Positions 22,337 to 34,349 are shown, numbered from the stretch's first letter. The stretch is DNA of 64,000 nt from Cristatella mucedo (GCA_009760855.2 WPIO01000011.1:7315501-7379500), one strand, 5' to 3'. Translations and numbers: made by a program. The notes: generated by a model from the letters alone, not told the origin.

Positions 22337-23640
22337 TCGGTTATAATAATAAGAATAATACACTTGATAAAGCGCCCTCAGTTCTTTCTAGGCACTTTAC
22401 ATTTGCTGCAAAGGAAACACGATCGAATGGTGAGTGGTATCAAGCTTGATAAACAAAATGAACATGGTTAGGGGTGACATGCACAGGGTCATCATGCAAG
22501 TGTGGTTAGTGGCAACATGCAACAGAGTCAGCACCCATAAGCACATGAAGGACGAATCACAGGACCCACTAAATTCTGTCATAAATAAGTGCATTTTTAA
22601 GTTCTTTTTAAATGTGATCAAGTCAGGGGATGTCGTGACTGAATTCGGAAGTGAGTTCCAGGTTTGGGAGCATACAAACTAAATGTGCGATCTCCAAAGG
22701 ATTTGAGGTTTGCACGAGGTATTGGCGAGCAGTTAGATTCCGAAAAGCGGGTGGTACGATGCTTGGCCTGGTAAGGGAGTAGATCTGATAGATAGGCTGG
22801 AGCCAAAGAATAAAGTGGCCTAAAAGTGAGCGACAAAACCTTGAAGTCGGTGTGTTGCTTGACTGGTAGCCAGTGCAGGTCGGTGAGAAGGGGTGTGCTG
22901 TGGCAACTGCGACGCTACCGACAGACAAGCCTAGTTGCAGAGTTGTGCACAAGCTGTAAGCACCTGATTGCACATGCCGGTAGGCCAGCAAGAAGTGAAT
23001 TACATAAATCAAGATGGGTTGTCACAAATGCATGGACCAACTTAAATGTGGTATCCTTATCTAAATAAGCCCAAATTTTTAGCAATTTTATGTAATAATA
23101 ATAATAATAATAATGTACTTGATAAAGCGCCATCAGAGAACTTAATCTCTTTCTAGGCGTAGCGGAAAGTAGGCAGACTTGATTGTAGAGCTGATGTGGT
23201 GTCTAACGAAAGGTCACTTTGGAACATGACATCTAGATTTCGTGCAGATTCAGCAGGAGATATGCTAATCGATTTTGAGAGCTAGCCTTTCCAATTTATG
23301 AATCACACTTGGTTTGCCCATAAGTAGTAAGTTAGTTTTATCATCAGTTAATTTAAGAAAATTTGCTGCCATCCATGTGTGAATGTCATAAATACATGCA
23401 GCAATAGAGTTGAGAGAATTCGAGGTGCTCAAAGGCTAGAAGGGATCAAAGCAAAGGTACAACTGGGTGTAATCTACATAGAAGTGAAAGCCTAGATTGT
23501 GCTTGGCAATCACATCGGCAAGAGGGAGAGTATAAACCGTGAAAAGAACCGGACCTAGCAAAGAGCCCTGAGGTACCCCATTTTTTGGTAGGCTCATCCA
23601 TTGCACTGGGCTTACCACGACTGCCCATCGTTAGCTGCCC
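22337..23640 (-). mobile_element. LINE-B, 5'-truncated copy with a nested tail insertion
   Basis: Minus-strand LINE-B with the 3' end at the left. It carries remains of the reverse transcriptase: GVPQGSLLGPVLFTVYT and a damaged active site (FYVDYTQLYLCF in place of F-YADD), then LHWLPVKQRINFKVLSLTFR and the C-terminal 'FSESNCSPIPRANLKSFGDR'. Many stops. A second LINE-B tail, about 65 bases, is inserted at about 23092-23159. Confidence 0.88.
23092..23159 (-). mobile_element. tail-only LINE-B/SINE-B insertion inside LINE-B
   Basis: (TAA)n followed by 'tgtacttgataaagcgccat' and 'agagaacttaatctctttct' interrupts the host LINE-B between 'ttagcaattttatg' and 'gaaagtaggcagac'. In the copy at 45.65 kb these two phrases are nearly adjacent. 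The insert is essentially only the 3' tail. Confidence 0.75.
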
Positions 23641-23807
23641 AGATACTGTGCTGACTGGTATGCTTTACTGAACCGGTAGACAAACGAGGGATCGGCTACA
23701 TGCCAGCAAGTCAATGAAAGCAGCAGGATGAAGGCACAGCCACTCTCATGCAAAGCAGCAGAAAAGCAAACACCAGTGGCAGAAGCTGGGCATGTGTTGC
23801 AGGTTAC

Positions 23808-24005
23808 CAGCCAGATAGCCATGCCCGTGAGCAACCGCAGAAGCATGCTCCAGACCGACGACCGACAGCCGCAGCATGCCTCTGCCACCACCACTACCAC
23901 TGCTGCCGCCACCCATGCTCGACTGGTAAGCAGCCCAACCACCGTGCAAGGCAACCGGCTCGCTGTGCCGACGCAGGGGCGATGCCGGCATCTGGAAGCA
24001 CGAGT
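23808..24005 (-). CDS. FAM107-domain gene, candidate exon (Ser/Gly-rich)
   Basis: 198 nt, open throughout: starts with PASPLRRHSEPVALHGG, then a Gly/Ser run, then a His/Ala-rich end (HGHGYLA). The acceptor is 'cctctttacag' before 24005; the donor is GGCTG/GTAACC. It leaves one nucleotide of a split codon, and the 21.4-kb exon takes exactly the other two. The RRHSEP motif looks like a basophilic kinase or 14-3-3 type site. Homology is not recognised, so the call rests on splice sites, phase and open frame. Confidence 0.6.
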
Positions 24006-24284
24006 CTGTAAAGAGGCCCAGTCTGGTCACGACCCAAGCGCCAGCTGCTACAGCCAAATCGCCACAGCAGGTGCCAGCAATCGAAACCAGTAGCGAAACG
24101 GGGGGGGGGGGCAAGGATTCACGGAAACTAAAAAAGCTGCTCGGCGCAGCAGCAGCGCCTGCGAGGCTGCGCACAAGGCAGCACCGAAAACCCCGACAGG
24201 ACAGAATGTGAGCAGGTGCTAGCAGGCCCAGTGAGCAGCAGCACAAGCTGCTTCCAAGTAGCAATCGAGCTTGCCAGCTGGCAG

Positions 24285-24670
24285 AATAATGATAATAAAA
24301 ATAACAAGCCCTTTACTCCCCACACACTAAGAGAACCAAATATCTATGATGACATGCAAGCTATCACGATGACATGCAAGGTATCATGCTTAGACTGGCA
24401 TGCAAAAGCATATGGTTAGACCATCGTGCAAAAGCATAGAAGAAGCTTAGACCAGCATGCAAAGCACACAATAAGACATTCAATGCCGATTTCTAGTGGG
24501 ACATCTGCTTAGTAACATGTAGTGGATCATGCACAGGTAAGCACAAAAAGACGAGTTCACTGAGTGACGCATGAAAAAACTGTGTGGCGTCTTTAGCTGA
24601 GACTTAAAGGACGATGCTACATCAATGCAGGTGGTGACAGAAGCCGGAAGTGGGCATTGCATCACTGACC
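24285..24670 (-). mobile_element. LINE 3' fragment (diverged)
   Basis: Minus strand: a C-terminal phrase 'CPLPASVTT...SFKSQLKTPHSFF', which matches the 'W-LP...FK-QLKT-LF' ending of L2-like LINE proteins, followed at the left by an A/T-rich tail with 'ataatgataataaaa'. Too diverged to assign to A, B or C. Confidence 0.6.
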
Positions 24671-25046
24671 TATGTTAAAATAAACAAACGCCCATGAATG
24701 AAAACAGAGTTCATTTTGAGCTGATCGAGCCGAATATGGGGGCGAATAGGTCACACGAGCATCTGGCCAGAAATAAAAAGTGCTATAAATAAAATAAGTA
24801 AATAATAAAAATATATATAAACAAACCAGCACCCCCCCCCTGGGTCCACATCATTGGATGTGCATCCCAAATGGCTCTAGGCATCAGACACGACCGATTT
24901 ATAATTGATGCAGGAAGGGGGAAGCAAGGCAAAGGAAAAGCTAATGAAGCTAGTCGAGCAAAGGAAAGCTAATGTATTGCCCAGCCGGAATCCACAGGCA
25001 CAAAAGCCACTGCCATGACCATGGCAGCGACTAGTTGTGCCGCAAT

Positions 25047-25126
25047 GGAAGCAGAGTAGATATAGGCTTTGTGTGTCTGTTGGCCTGGAAGCGGAGTAGA
25101 TATAGGCTTTGTGTGTTGGTTGGCTG
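25047..25126. repeat. 40-bp tandem duplication
   Basis: Two copies of 'ggaagcagagtagatatagg' + 'ctttgtgtgt', starting at 25047 and 25087, with few differences. Confidence 0.9.
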
Positions 25127-25129
25127 GTG

Positions 25130-25480
25130 AGCAAAGGCCTCGGCCACAACTCACCAGCCAAGTCATCAACAGATCAACGGATTAAGGGCACCGCTTTTCT
25201 GACAACCCTGCAGCACCTAAACTAGCAATCAAAGCAGCTACCTTTATTATTGCAGCATTTAAGCACTGTACACGATGAAACAAAATTATATATCAGCTAG
25301 GTTATGACAGCCTTGGTGATGATCAGTACTTCCTGAATTTACAACCTAGAGGAACCGGGTGTTATGCAATAATAGGTCAAGTTGTACTCTGGGCTCCAAG
25401 CCAGAGTTGTGGCCCGAGCTGCGATCATGTAGCCATCTCAATAGCTCTAAAATGCATCGTGCTGTGCAAGGACACGAGCT
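25130..25480. other. unassigned intron sequence
   Basis: Nothing recognised. Confidence 0.4.
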
Positions 25481-25485
25481 TATTA

Positions 25486-25645
25486 GCTACCCTGGTTAAG
25501 GGGTTAAGGCACTGCCTTTAACGACCGAGGTCAAGGTGAATGCATTTGATAAAGGTCATGGGCTCGAGCAGTGCAGCATATGTGAAGTGCCTGGATAAAG
25601 ATTTAAGTTCTCTTAGGTTTCTATACAAGTGAAGTATATTGTTAT
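25486..25645 (+). mobile_element. SINE-B copy
   Basis: A head with 'ggttaaggcactgcc' and 'ggtcatgggctcgagcag' (degraded box B, and a duplicated internal piece), then the LINE-B-like tail 'gtgcctggataaagatttaa' and 'gttctcttagg', ending in A/T-rich sequence. Confidence 0.7.
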
Positions 25646-26925
25646 CATATCAACGTATGGACGCTGGTTATTGCAGCCGTGCTCTACTTTCGGTGGCATG
25701 CCAGCATGTATCGAGAAGCGCCAGCTTTGCCGTTTTTTGTCTCAGGTCGGCAAGGACTAACAGCTTAACAAGCACTATGTTTGTGGCAAAGAACTTTAGT
25801 TTAGAAGCCGTTACAGCACTTGTAACACTAGGCTAGGGGAGCCTAGCGACTGGGCTAGCACTCTGCACATACAAAAGAATGAGACAATTATGGGCTGCAA
25901 AGGCCACTGCACAATATTCGCCTTGCTTCCACGGGTGTAGCAAAGTGGCAGAGGCACCACAACGCCAACAGCCAGCAAAAAGTGAGCAGATCGTTAAACA
26001 TAGCCAGTACCTGATTTCTTGGCCATTGAAAAAAGTTTCTTAGCAAGGGTGAAGTAAGAAAGCACGTATTTCTCTTTTCAGCATGTTATCCTACAACCTG
26101 CAAACGTAAAGGCATCACAGCAAGTGGCCGTTAGGAACACCAGAAAAGTCGCAGACAGTGCATGTCTTATCGCAAGGGGTGCATGCATGCATCGGCCGCA
26201 TTGAAAAGTCATATGCAGGCACTGCCGATGCCACTTACGTCGGTGTACCACAAAGCAGGAAAACCAATAGCGATACTGCTTCCCCAAACGGTGGCCGACC
26301 GCGCAAAGTGGTGGAAATGACTACATCGGCAGCACTGCCCCTCCTCCTCCCAAGCTTCATTTTTACTAATCACGGCTCGCTGAGGCCAGAATCAGTCAAG
26401 TCTCCGGCAAGCAAGCACACACAGCCAAGCCAGCCAACAGACTGGATGCAGCAGAGGTTATTGGGAAAGTGTGATGCCACACAATGCAAAGAGGCTATAA
26501 ATACAAAAAGAGGCTATACATAGAAGCAAGGCTGGGCGGTTAGCAGTGCATGAGTTCAAGGTTCAGAGGTGTCGCACTGCAGTGGAGGCCAGGCTTGTAT
26601 CCATACCTAGGCCGGCTGGTTCGACAGACAGACAGGGCATATACGACAGGCTAGATGCAGCATGCTTCTGCAAAGCAGCCAGAGAAAGTATTCTACCCAG
26701 GAACTAGACCAGGACACTTGCTGGTGAAGGGGAGACCGTCCACTCACAGGCAAGGTTGGCTGAGGGGGAATTCCTGCCTGCATGCCCTTTCTATGTCGTC
26801 TTTAAGAGGGCTGAAGCTGGATAGCCGTGTATACCACCCTCGGAGAACTACCTCTCTTTCAAGGCACTAACATATGCCGAAAAGGAAGCATGTCCATTGG
26901 TTGGTGATAATCTGCAGAATTCACA
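25646..26925. other. unassigned intron sequence
   Basis: Overlapping short open frames only. No exon with good splice sites and no recognised repeat. Confidence 0.4.
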
Positions 26926-26929
26926 CAGG

Positions 26930-27082
26930 TGACTACTCACAAGGACTCAGCAAACGGTTTGAGGAGCTTGTGCATTATTAGCATCTCTTTCAAAAGTCGT
27001 CTGGTCAGGGGATGCCGCTATGTCAGTCGGGAGTGAGTTCTAGGCTTTGGGGGCCTATCAACAACAGGCACAGACAGTCTCC
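26930..27082 (-). mobile_element. LINE-B fragment
   Basis: Minus-strand piece of the LINE-B C-terminal region and 3' UTR ('caaaagtcgtctggtcaggg', 'gtcgggagtgagttctagg'), corresponding to 22600-22670 in the better copy. Confidence 0.65.
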
Positions 27083-27084
27083 AA

Positions 27085-27245
27085 GTGTCTACATAATGCA
27101 TGCTACCTCTACCATATTAAGCTTGCTGACATTGTGCATGTTACCACTAATCATTTGATCATGCTTCCCTTACAGCATATGCAAAGTGCCTAGAAAGAGA
27201 TACAATTCTCTCGTAGGGCTACACAAGTATATTATTATTATTTTA
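27085..27245 (+). mobile_element. LINE-B 3' end fragment
   Basis: The plus-strand 3' phrases 'gacattgtgcatgttaccac', 'acagcatatgcaaagtgcct', 'agaaagagatacaattctct' and (ATT)n. Together with the minus-strand fragment to its left this forms a head-to-head pair of pieces of the same family. Confidence 0.85.
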
Positions 27246-27329
27246 AAGTGACAGCCCAAACGACTTGAGTAGGAAGAGCAGGTGGTAAGGTGCATAGTAA
27301 TAATAATAATAATAACAATAAAAATGTCG

Positions 27330-30290
27330 TTTGCATCCATAGGTGTTCTGCCAACGAGGACAAGCTCGTGAGTAAATTCCCTCGGGGAAGGGCAAGCAGT
27401 TATGACAAAACTTGCTAGAGAACAGGGAAGCTCTAGCTTGGATAACAAAATGCACCTGGAGGCGATCGATTCGATTGATACAGCTGCAATGCCGGAGCTC
27501 ACATTGTAGTGGCTCGGTAGTGTCTAAGTGGGAGACAAGTAAAGTCAGGCCCCCCCCACACATGCTTCAAGCCAGCTATCTCAGCACATCGATGGCCCGG
27601 CCGGCTTTTGAGAGGACCAGCAGCTGCTGCTTCCCTAAATGGCAACAAGCTCATGCATTTGTGCAAGCTGCAGTCACCTTGGCTAAAAATATCTACCTGA
27701 AGTTTACATATCCCCGACGGATCTATCGTTTTGAAGGTCACATACACACCCTTCTGTCTAACGGCACCACGATCTAATTCAAACAGATCAGCAGGTCATA
27801 CGAACCGGACATTCTGCCACATCAGGTCGGCAGCCACCAGTATATCAACTGCAGTCAGAAGAGCAGAACCAGGCACACGGCCAGCCGAGCCCTCGACAGC
27901 CAACTAGTAACTTCCTGGAGGCATGCCATTGCAAGCCAATGCAAGATGACATAGTGGTACTGCATATAGACTATGCACAACATCTTTTCCTAGCCTGCCA
28001 AGCCGTTAGGAAGTTAGCAGATTTAGCTCTAGTAGCAATCACTGCATGCATACAACAATCAAGATAATTCTCTTATGAATATGAAATTGCCCAACGCGTG
28101 CGCACGGTGCCAGAGCCAGAATTTTCAACTGGGGGTGGCAAGACCTTTGCCATTTATAAGTAGGGGGCAAAACCGCAAAATTTTCGTACAAGTGGGGCTA
28201 GAACCACGACTACTGAAAAATCATCTGCAAAATAATAGTGTTTACTCGACACATACTCAGCAGTTGCTTATCGAATGGAACTAAGACTTAATTTCGGCAT
28301 TGATGATGGTCGGTGGAGGTAGGAATAGGAAGCAGCCTAGGTAGCTGCTCTTCGGTTGGGGGAGGGGAGCAAATGCCCCATGCTCCCCTCTGGCTCCTCT
28401 ACTGTGTGCACATTGATGGATGGAAGGTGGCAGTGATCACTAAAGTACACTGAAGCTTGTCAGAAAGGCCCTACTATTGCTCTACTGACATACAGCTGTG
28501 GCTGCGGTTACAGGTGCTGTTTAGCAGCCGTTCTATTTATTAGGAGGTTCGTGGCATGTCGATTAGTCTTCAGTTCAGCTACATGCAGGCCTGTAGCTAT
28601 TTGACAGGCTGGCCCACGATGTACTTGACACCACAACCACATTCAGCAACTATTCAGGGATTGGCTTGATCAAAATTTAGTGCTGAGTGGCAGGGGAGAC
28701 CTGGCTCTTTCATCCAAGGACACGTGCCAAACATCCCAACCATTCTAAACGACAGTTTCAAACCAGTCAGAGGAAGGCATAAATGTAATTGCTGATCGAT
28801 TGAAGCCAATATATCTTAGTTGCTTCGAAAGGCATTTTTAGACGGCCTAACCTCCTTCCCAGTTTCTTCTACTTTTCTTCCTATTTTGCTGTCCAAGTCA
28901 CGAGGATGAGGGTGTCCTAGTTAAGAAGCTCGTACAAAGCAGTATTCTTTTGGCAAGGACTCACCAAAATGTAAGCTTAATGACCAATCACAACTACCGG
29001 GAAGGGCATGCTTTGTCTGAAAACAAAGCAGATGACAGCCCAGCCCGGCAACAGTCTCGGTCGAAGTGCACAGCATGGCAGCCCATGTTTACCAGATAGG
29101 CTGAGCACCAACTTACAAGGCATAACATAACGTGGCAAGAAACAACGATTGCTGCAGCAGCCGAATTGCATCGGTATCGCTGGTGCCATGCCTGCCATTC
29201 CAGTTTGTCGGAATAATGCATATCTGTGCCCAAATCAATACTTCCCACGATACCCTCTGTAGATAGACAGCTGGAAGAATAGTTGAACCAGCTTAATAGC
29301 TGCTCGTTCTTAAGTTAATCAAATTAAGGGCAGAAAAAGGTAAACTGAAAATAAGAAGAAGATAGGCCAGTCTTTACCTTGGCTAAGAGTAAAAAAAAAC
29401 CTGCTGAAAGGGTCCTAATGATAGAACACAGAATTGCATGCCAGCTGCTGCCATCCAATGCCAGGCCGAGAGTCTTAAGCACAGCCATTGAACAGCATGC
29501 TTAGCTAGACAGCTCAAGTGGGCTTCACGTGCCAGCAAACATTGTGTGAACGACGCAACAAGACTGAGAATTGGAGGACAGAAAATCGCATTACAATCAG
29601 CCAACAAGTTTTGTCAATGCAGAGTGCCTGTATCTGGACGAAACTAATCGATTTGCCACAAGGAGCCAAAGCAGTCATCGTCAGCCGGTCGCGACTGGCC
29701 ACCCAGCAGGCCATGCACACGATTCGCGGCTGGGGCGCACGCACCCATACAGACACAGGTTTGGGTCTTAAGGCAATGCCCACGGCACCGACCGCCGGTG
29801 CAAGTGGTTTGAGCATCACTCTTTACTGGCTGGAGGCCCTGTTCTCAGATGCAGCCTTGCCGTCCTGTCCTCGACCGACCTCACGAGAGTTGAGCAGGGG
29901 CAGCAGGGAAAGCAGAGGGGACACTGCTAATAATCCAAGCAACGACATAAGGCCTGAGCTGAGGCCGACTAGTGCCGACCGACAGGGGCACGGTGGCTGC
30001 AGAGCTCACGAAGCTGTCTGCCTCCCGTGCCACTCCCACCCAGCCTCGGCTCCGATGGTCACGTGCCAGCCTTGGCTCCGATGGTCACGTGATGAGTTCT
30101 GACACGTGCCTGACAGTCTTGCCAAGTCCGGCTCATCCACATTAGACAAAGTAAAGCACGATAAATCATTTACATTTGCCTAAAAGGTGTCGCCCTTGAG
30201 TAAGGAGGAGCTACTTGCCTGGCGATAGGCCTCGAATAAAGACTGAATGAAAGGTAAGTCATCGGATATGTAAAAGAAAAAGGCAAGTAA
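27330..30290. other. long unassigned intron stretch
   Basis: A (TAA)n run sits at about 27297-27316 just before it. I recognise no exon and no family member. A GC-rich part (29.69-30.1 kb) has an open frame on the plus strand (29518-30102) without any motif. Confidence 0.4.
30041..30092. repeat. 26-bp tandem duplication
   Basis: 'cagcctcggctccgatggtc' + 'acgtg' at 30041 is repeated from 30067. Each unit carries a CACGTG-like E-box half ('tcacgtg'). Confidence 0.85.
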
Positions 30291-30294
30291 AGAA

Positions 30295-30400
30295 GGGTAA
30301 TAATGATGCGTTTTTGCCTCACCCTGAGAGAACTAAATCACTTTCTACACACTTCGTATAGGCTCTCAAGGAAGCATATAAATTACTATAAGCATATATT
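30295..30400 (-). mobile_element. LINE-B tail fragment
   Basis: A diverged minus-strand tail: 'gggtaataatgatgcg', 'cctgagagaactaaatcact', 'ttctacacacttcg'. Confidence 0.5.
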
Positions 30401-30635
30401 ACTGATAACATGCACAATTGTAGCAAGTACAGACAGCTTACATGCTGTTGTGCTACACTTGTAAGAACCGAAAATCCTTTGAGTGCCAAGTGGGCCACTT
30501 TTGGTAAGCAGAACTGGCACTGTGGGATGAACCAAACGTCCGGTTAAGGTGCCTAACGAGGACGCTCATCAGATACGACAAAAGGTGTTGGTTGATACAG
30601 ACAGCAGGACGGTGGAGACCGGGCCTTCAGATGGT

Positions 30636-30955
30636 ATGCTCCCAAAGCCTGGGACTCACTCCGACTGACGGCACGACATCCACTGACTTGACATTTAAAA
30701 AAAAGGCTAACAATGCACAGCATTTAGTAGGTCATTGGGCGATTCGTCCTTCGTGTGCTTACTCGTGCTGACTGCATGCTGCCACCAACCACCTGTGCAT
30801 GCTGACCCTGTGGATGTCACCTGTAACCACGTTATCGTTGCTGAAAGTGTGCATGCTATTACAGACCATATGATCAAGCTTCCTTTACAGCGTGTTGCAA
30901 GTGCCTAGAAAGAGATTAGGTTCTCTGAGGGTGCTACACAAATGTATTATTGTTA
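30636..30955 (+). mobile_element. LINE-B 3' end fragment
   Basis: The plus-strand copy begins with the C-terminal coding remains ('AWDSLRLTARHPLT'-like) and continues through 'gcgattcgtccttcgtgtgc', 'cagcgtgttgcaagtgccta', 'gaaagagattaggttctctg' to a short ATT tail. Confidence 0.88.
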
Positions 30956-31107
30956 ACCATGTTATTCATGTTGTCTATCAAGCATGAATCACCATTCAAT
31001 CGCGGTTCCCCGTGCAAAAAATGTAAAGCGCCCAGAAAGAGATTGAGTTATCTGAGGGCACTTTATCACGTGCATTTATATTATTATTATTATTATTATT
31101 ATTATTA
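30956..31107 (+). mobile_element. second LINE-B tail, directly adjoining
   Basis: A further 3' end, 'aaagcgcccagaaagagatt' + 'gagttatctgagggcac', followed by (ATT)n at 31077-31107. It starts where the previous copy ends, so one element inserted into or next to the tail of the other. Confidence 0.78.
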
Positions 31108-31439
31108 GATGGACCAAGAAAACGCAGTCGGAAACAAGCGGGCTTATCGCTGCATTCTAAATGCCTACATCGCAACATGAGAGGGTATCGTGATGTCAGC
31201 CATCAGCAAGGTCCGGGTTTTAGGTGCTTAAACCTTCAACAGGTCTTCAAGAATTTGAGTACCATAAGGGGTGTCGTTAAAATGGACCGAGCCAGAGAAG
31301 CAGTCGGCACTTGGAGAAAGAAGCCTGGGGAGAAAAATGTGTCGCAGAGGCAAGCCGGAGCTCGGGAAAGAAGGGATCTAAAAGTAAGTGACAGGACCTG
31401 GATGTTATAGGTTTTACTGAAAAGGTCGGCTACTGGGGT

Positions 31440-31625
31440 AGGCCAAACGCTCTGCCTCAGCCGCTGGTCGAAATCACTCAATAGTCGTTCTATGGGGTTC
31501 AAGTCTGGCGACTGGCTGGGCATCTGCACAGCACAAAACAAGGAATCGTAAAAAAGATGTGCACTGAGGCGAGAGCAGCAAGAGGGGGCAGACAGTGCTT
31601 CCTGAAGCAGCATCAGGGGAGACAC
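31440..31625 (-). pseudogene. Tc1/mariner transposase C-terminal fragment (separate copy)
   Basis: The minus-strand frame contains MPSQSPDLNPIERLLSDFDQ, which matches the strongly conserved Tc1/mariner motif 'WPSQSPDLNPIE-LW' around the third catalytic residue region. The flanking sequence is not obviously transposase. A second Tc1-like element lies a few hundred bases to the right. Confidence 0.6.
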
Positions 31626-31821
31626 AGTCAGAAGACCAGGATGTAATCAACGTAATTACAAGCCCTGACCATAGCAGAGCCACTAAGCAATGATGACAAT
31701 CCTAAGACATTTGAGACCTAGGCCATTCTACCACTACCCATGCCCTCCTGCCCCGGCTCCACCCAAGCATTCACTGATAACGTTCACATCTCGTGCTTCC
31801 ATTACAACCGGGTGATTGCCA

Positions 31822-33372
31822 ATATACACTGCCTTCCAAAAGTTTCTACGCACTTGCTACTAGCATACTATTTCACTCAAAACGTACAAGATTGAGATCG
31901 GATCTAACTTAGTAACAGTTTTATAATGCAGAAAAGGTAAGAAAGATATAATTATACAAAATTTACTTGGTGAAATCTATAACTAGTCGAGGGACCATAA
32001 GTTTTGATAAATTCACCTTATTGCCTCAGCATGACCCAACCAGCTATCGGCATGTTTCTCGAGGAATTGACGCCCAGCAATCCTTCAAAACCTCAAACAA
32101 TTCATCGAATTTCATATGCTAGAGAACTCATAATCTTAATTAAGAGCACCGTCGACTTCACCGAACAGATATTCCATTAGGTTTAAGTCCTAACTTCGAC
32201 TTAGCCAATGTATGGCCTCAATTCGCTTGAAGCCGTAGTCACAGGTTTGCGAAAAACTCGTCAACTGCCATGCAGTGTGCTCCGGATCGTTGCCATGCTA
32301 CCAACAGAAATCGAGCCCGTGAAGAGCGTAAGCAGATAGCCACCAATATTTGTCAAAGTGCTGAGTTTGACATTCTGATTCGTGGTTCCTTGAATCCAGT
32401 GCAGACCCACAACACCTCGAGTTGAGAAACAACACCTTTACACTTCCAATACCGAATTTCACATGGTCATTTGCAGACAACAGTCAACATACGCTTCATC
32501 CCTTCACTGGCAAACGCACTTCCTCTTCTTGCTGCAGCCGAATAAATTGAATTGGTACTCATCAGTACACAGCACTCTGCTTCACTGTGCAGCTGTCCGG
32601 TGCTGGTATCAGCAAGCAAAATCTAGCCTTCCTTCTTTGTGCTGCACAGTCAACTGGCACTTAGCCAGCCATGCGTCCAGTCCAGTCCTCGTTCACTAGG
32701 CCGTCTACTCACGGTATTTTGGCTTGCGACTGCTCCGGAAGCTTGGTAGAGACTTAACAGTACACTTTAGCAGTGGCAAGCCTGTCCTGCAGACCCATGC
32801 TTTTCAGGAGCCGGTCCCCCCTCGGAGAACTTTATCGAGGGCAACCCGTAGGGGGGGGGGCAGTGCCTCTGTACAACCATAGTCCAGATGTTTCCAAATA
32901 GTGGTGTAAACAGTGCCCCCTCAGATCTTCGGCAATTTCTCGGTTTGAAATTCCACTTCCATGGAGCGACATCAAAACCGCTCCTGTGCCTTTAGAAAGC
33001 TGTGCAACTCGAGCGACAGTATGGCACGAGCTAGCCCCAACAGATCAACGAGACATCCCGGAAGTTTAGCTTATCACTGTCCCAGGCATAGTCGGTAACC
33101 AAACAGGTCAAAGGTAGGCTCTGCTGATTGGCCTTCAAGAGATGAGGAATGGTCATGTGATTGCAGATGCCCCTTCTGATTATACAGGAGCCACAGACTC
33201 GGTTGCCGGCGAATGCAGTTACTAAGCTAAACGTAGCAAACTGCGACCGAGTTGTACTGACGAATTGTTACAATTTAGTAAATAGTGTAGCTTCATGACT
33301 TATTCGAGTACAGGCATAAGCAACAACCAAACTCAGAGCAATGGACCAGGTGAACAAACTTTTGGACGGCAG
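31822..33372 (-). mobile_element. Tc1/mariner-like DNA transposon, decayed, with both ends
   Basis: The left end reads 'cactgccttccaaaagtttc' (31825-31844), a typical Tc1 terminus. The right end near 33345-33370 is an imperfect inverted match ('aaacttttggacggcag'). In between, the minus strand has broken transposase motifs: 'VLCTDEYQFNLF' (compare 'V-FSDE--F-LF', a catalytic Asp region) near 32540-32575 and a damaged 'W-S-S-DLN-ME' near 32190 (compare SPDLNPIE). The size, about 1.55 kb, fits Tc1 elements. The flanking sequences on both sides look like LINE-B 3' sequence, so it may have jumped into a LINE-B tail. Confidence 0.75.
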
Positions 33373-33440
33373 CATATGCTAGCATGCACAGAAAGAGATT
33401 ATTACTCTTAGTGTGCATTACAAATTCGTTACTGTTACTG
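33371..33440 (+). mobile_element. LINE-B tail fragment flanking the Tc1-like element
   Basis: 'cagcatatgctagcatgcac', 'agaaagagattattactctt' and 'acaaattcgttactgtta' follow the LINE-B tail order. Confidence 0.55.
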
Positions 33441-33767
33441 AAACAATTGCTTTCAACGTCAGCTACCTCGAAATGGCATGAGCGTTACATGAGAGATGTA
33501 TTTGGGGAGACGAATAGTCAAATCCCCTTCCCAAAGTGTGCACCACGAAGAAAACTACAGCTCCAGCCTGCCATTCAGAGCTCGGAGAGCAGGTACATGA
33601 CCTAAATCCTCTCCTTGGGATGGGCATAGCCAGGATTAAGCCGGAGAGGTGACCAAGCATTGACAAGAGGTAGCCAAATCGTGGAGCAGTGAAAATGGGC
33701 CGGTCGGCCATGCCTGCTAAAACTTCCGGTAGGTACGACGTGGCTGCAGAGAGGCCCACTGACCCCC

Positions 33768-33895
33768 ACCCTCTGGGGTATGGTGCTCTCTCGCTCTTCA
33801 CGACCCAGGTCGTGGGTTTGAGTCCTGCACTGGGCGATCCTGTATTGCCCACTTCAAGTGGTGGTAATAGCCGTTAGGGCACGTTTGCTGCCACA
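33768..33895 (+). mobile_element. SINE-A copy (3' truncated)
   Basis: A tRNA-like head with 'cgacccaggtcgtgggtttg' + 'agtcc', then 'tgggcgatcctgtattgccc', 'caagtggtggtaatagccgt'. The last third is missing or altered. Confidence 0.7.
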
Positions 33896-33984
33896 TTTAC
33901 AAAGCTGCAAAACCGACTACCTTTTTTTGGGTGCTGCTTTTTTACCTTTTTTCCTGTACCTTAATATCTGCTAATTCCTACTTT

Positions 33985-34200
33985 ATTCATGTCCATGTCA
34001 CTCGCTACCTCAACTGCTTACCTGACTCTGCTATGCCTCTCACTTTTCTCTGCGTTGCCTGAGACGAAGTCTGTGGGCTACCGAATGCGTACCGAAAGCC
34101 ACTTAGGCTGCGAGTGCGCTACACAAAACTCTCCTTCGTAACACCCACATGGTCTGTGTGGCTTTGTTTTGCTTTTCACAGAGATACATTACATTACGTC
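33985..34200 (+). mobile_element. LINE-A 3' end fragment
   Basis: About 215 bases nearly matching 6070-6283: 'cactcgctacctcaactgct', 'gacgaagtctgtgggctacc', 'gaatgcgtaccgaaagccac' and the end 'cagagatacattacatta'. High similarity suggests a recent insertion. Confidence 0.9.
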
Positions 34201-34349
34201 TTATCTGTGCCCTCTCATCTACTAGTCTTGCATATTCATTTTGAAGGCATCTTCTTCACTTCCTTTTAGATCGTTTGTCTTTAGACCATGGGATTGGATA
34301 TCGGAATTCCATTATATTCACTATTGCAGATTGGGTTATCACTAACCTT

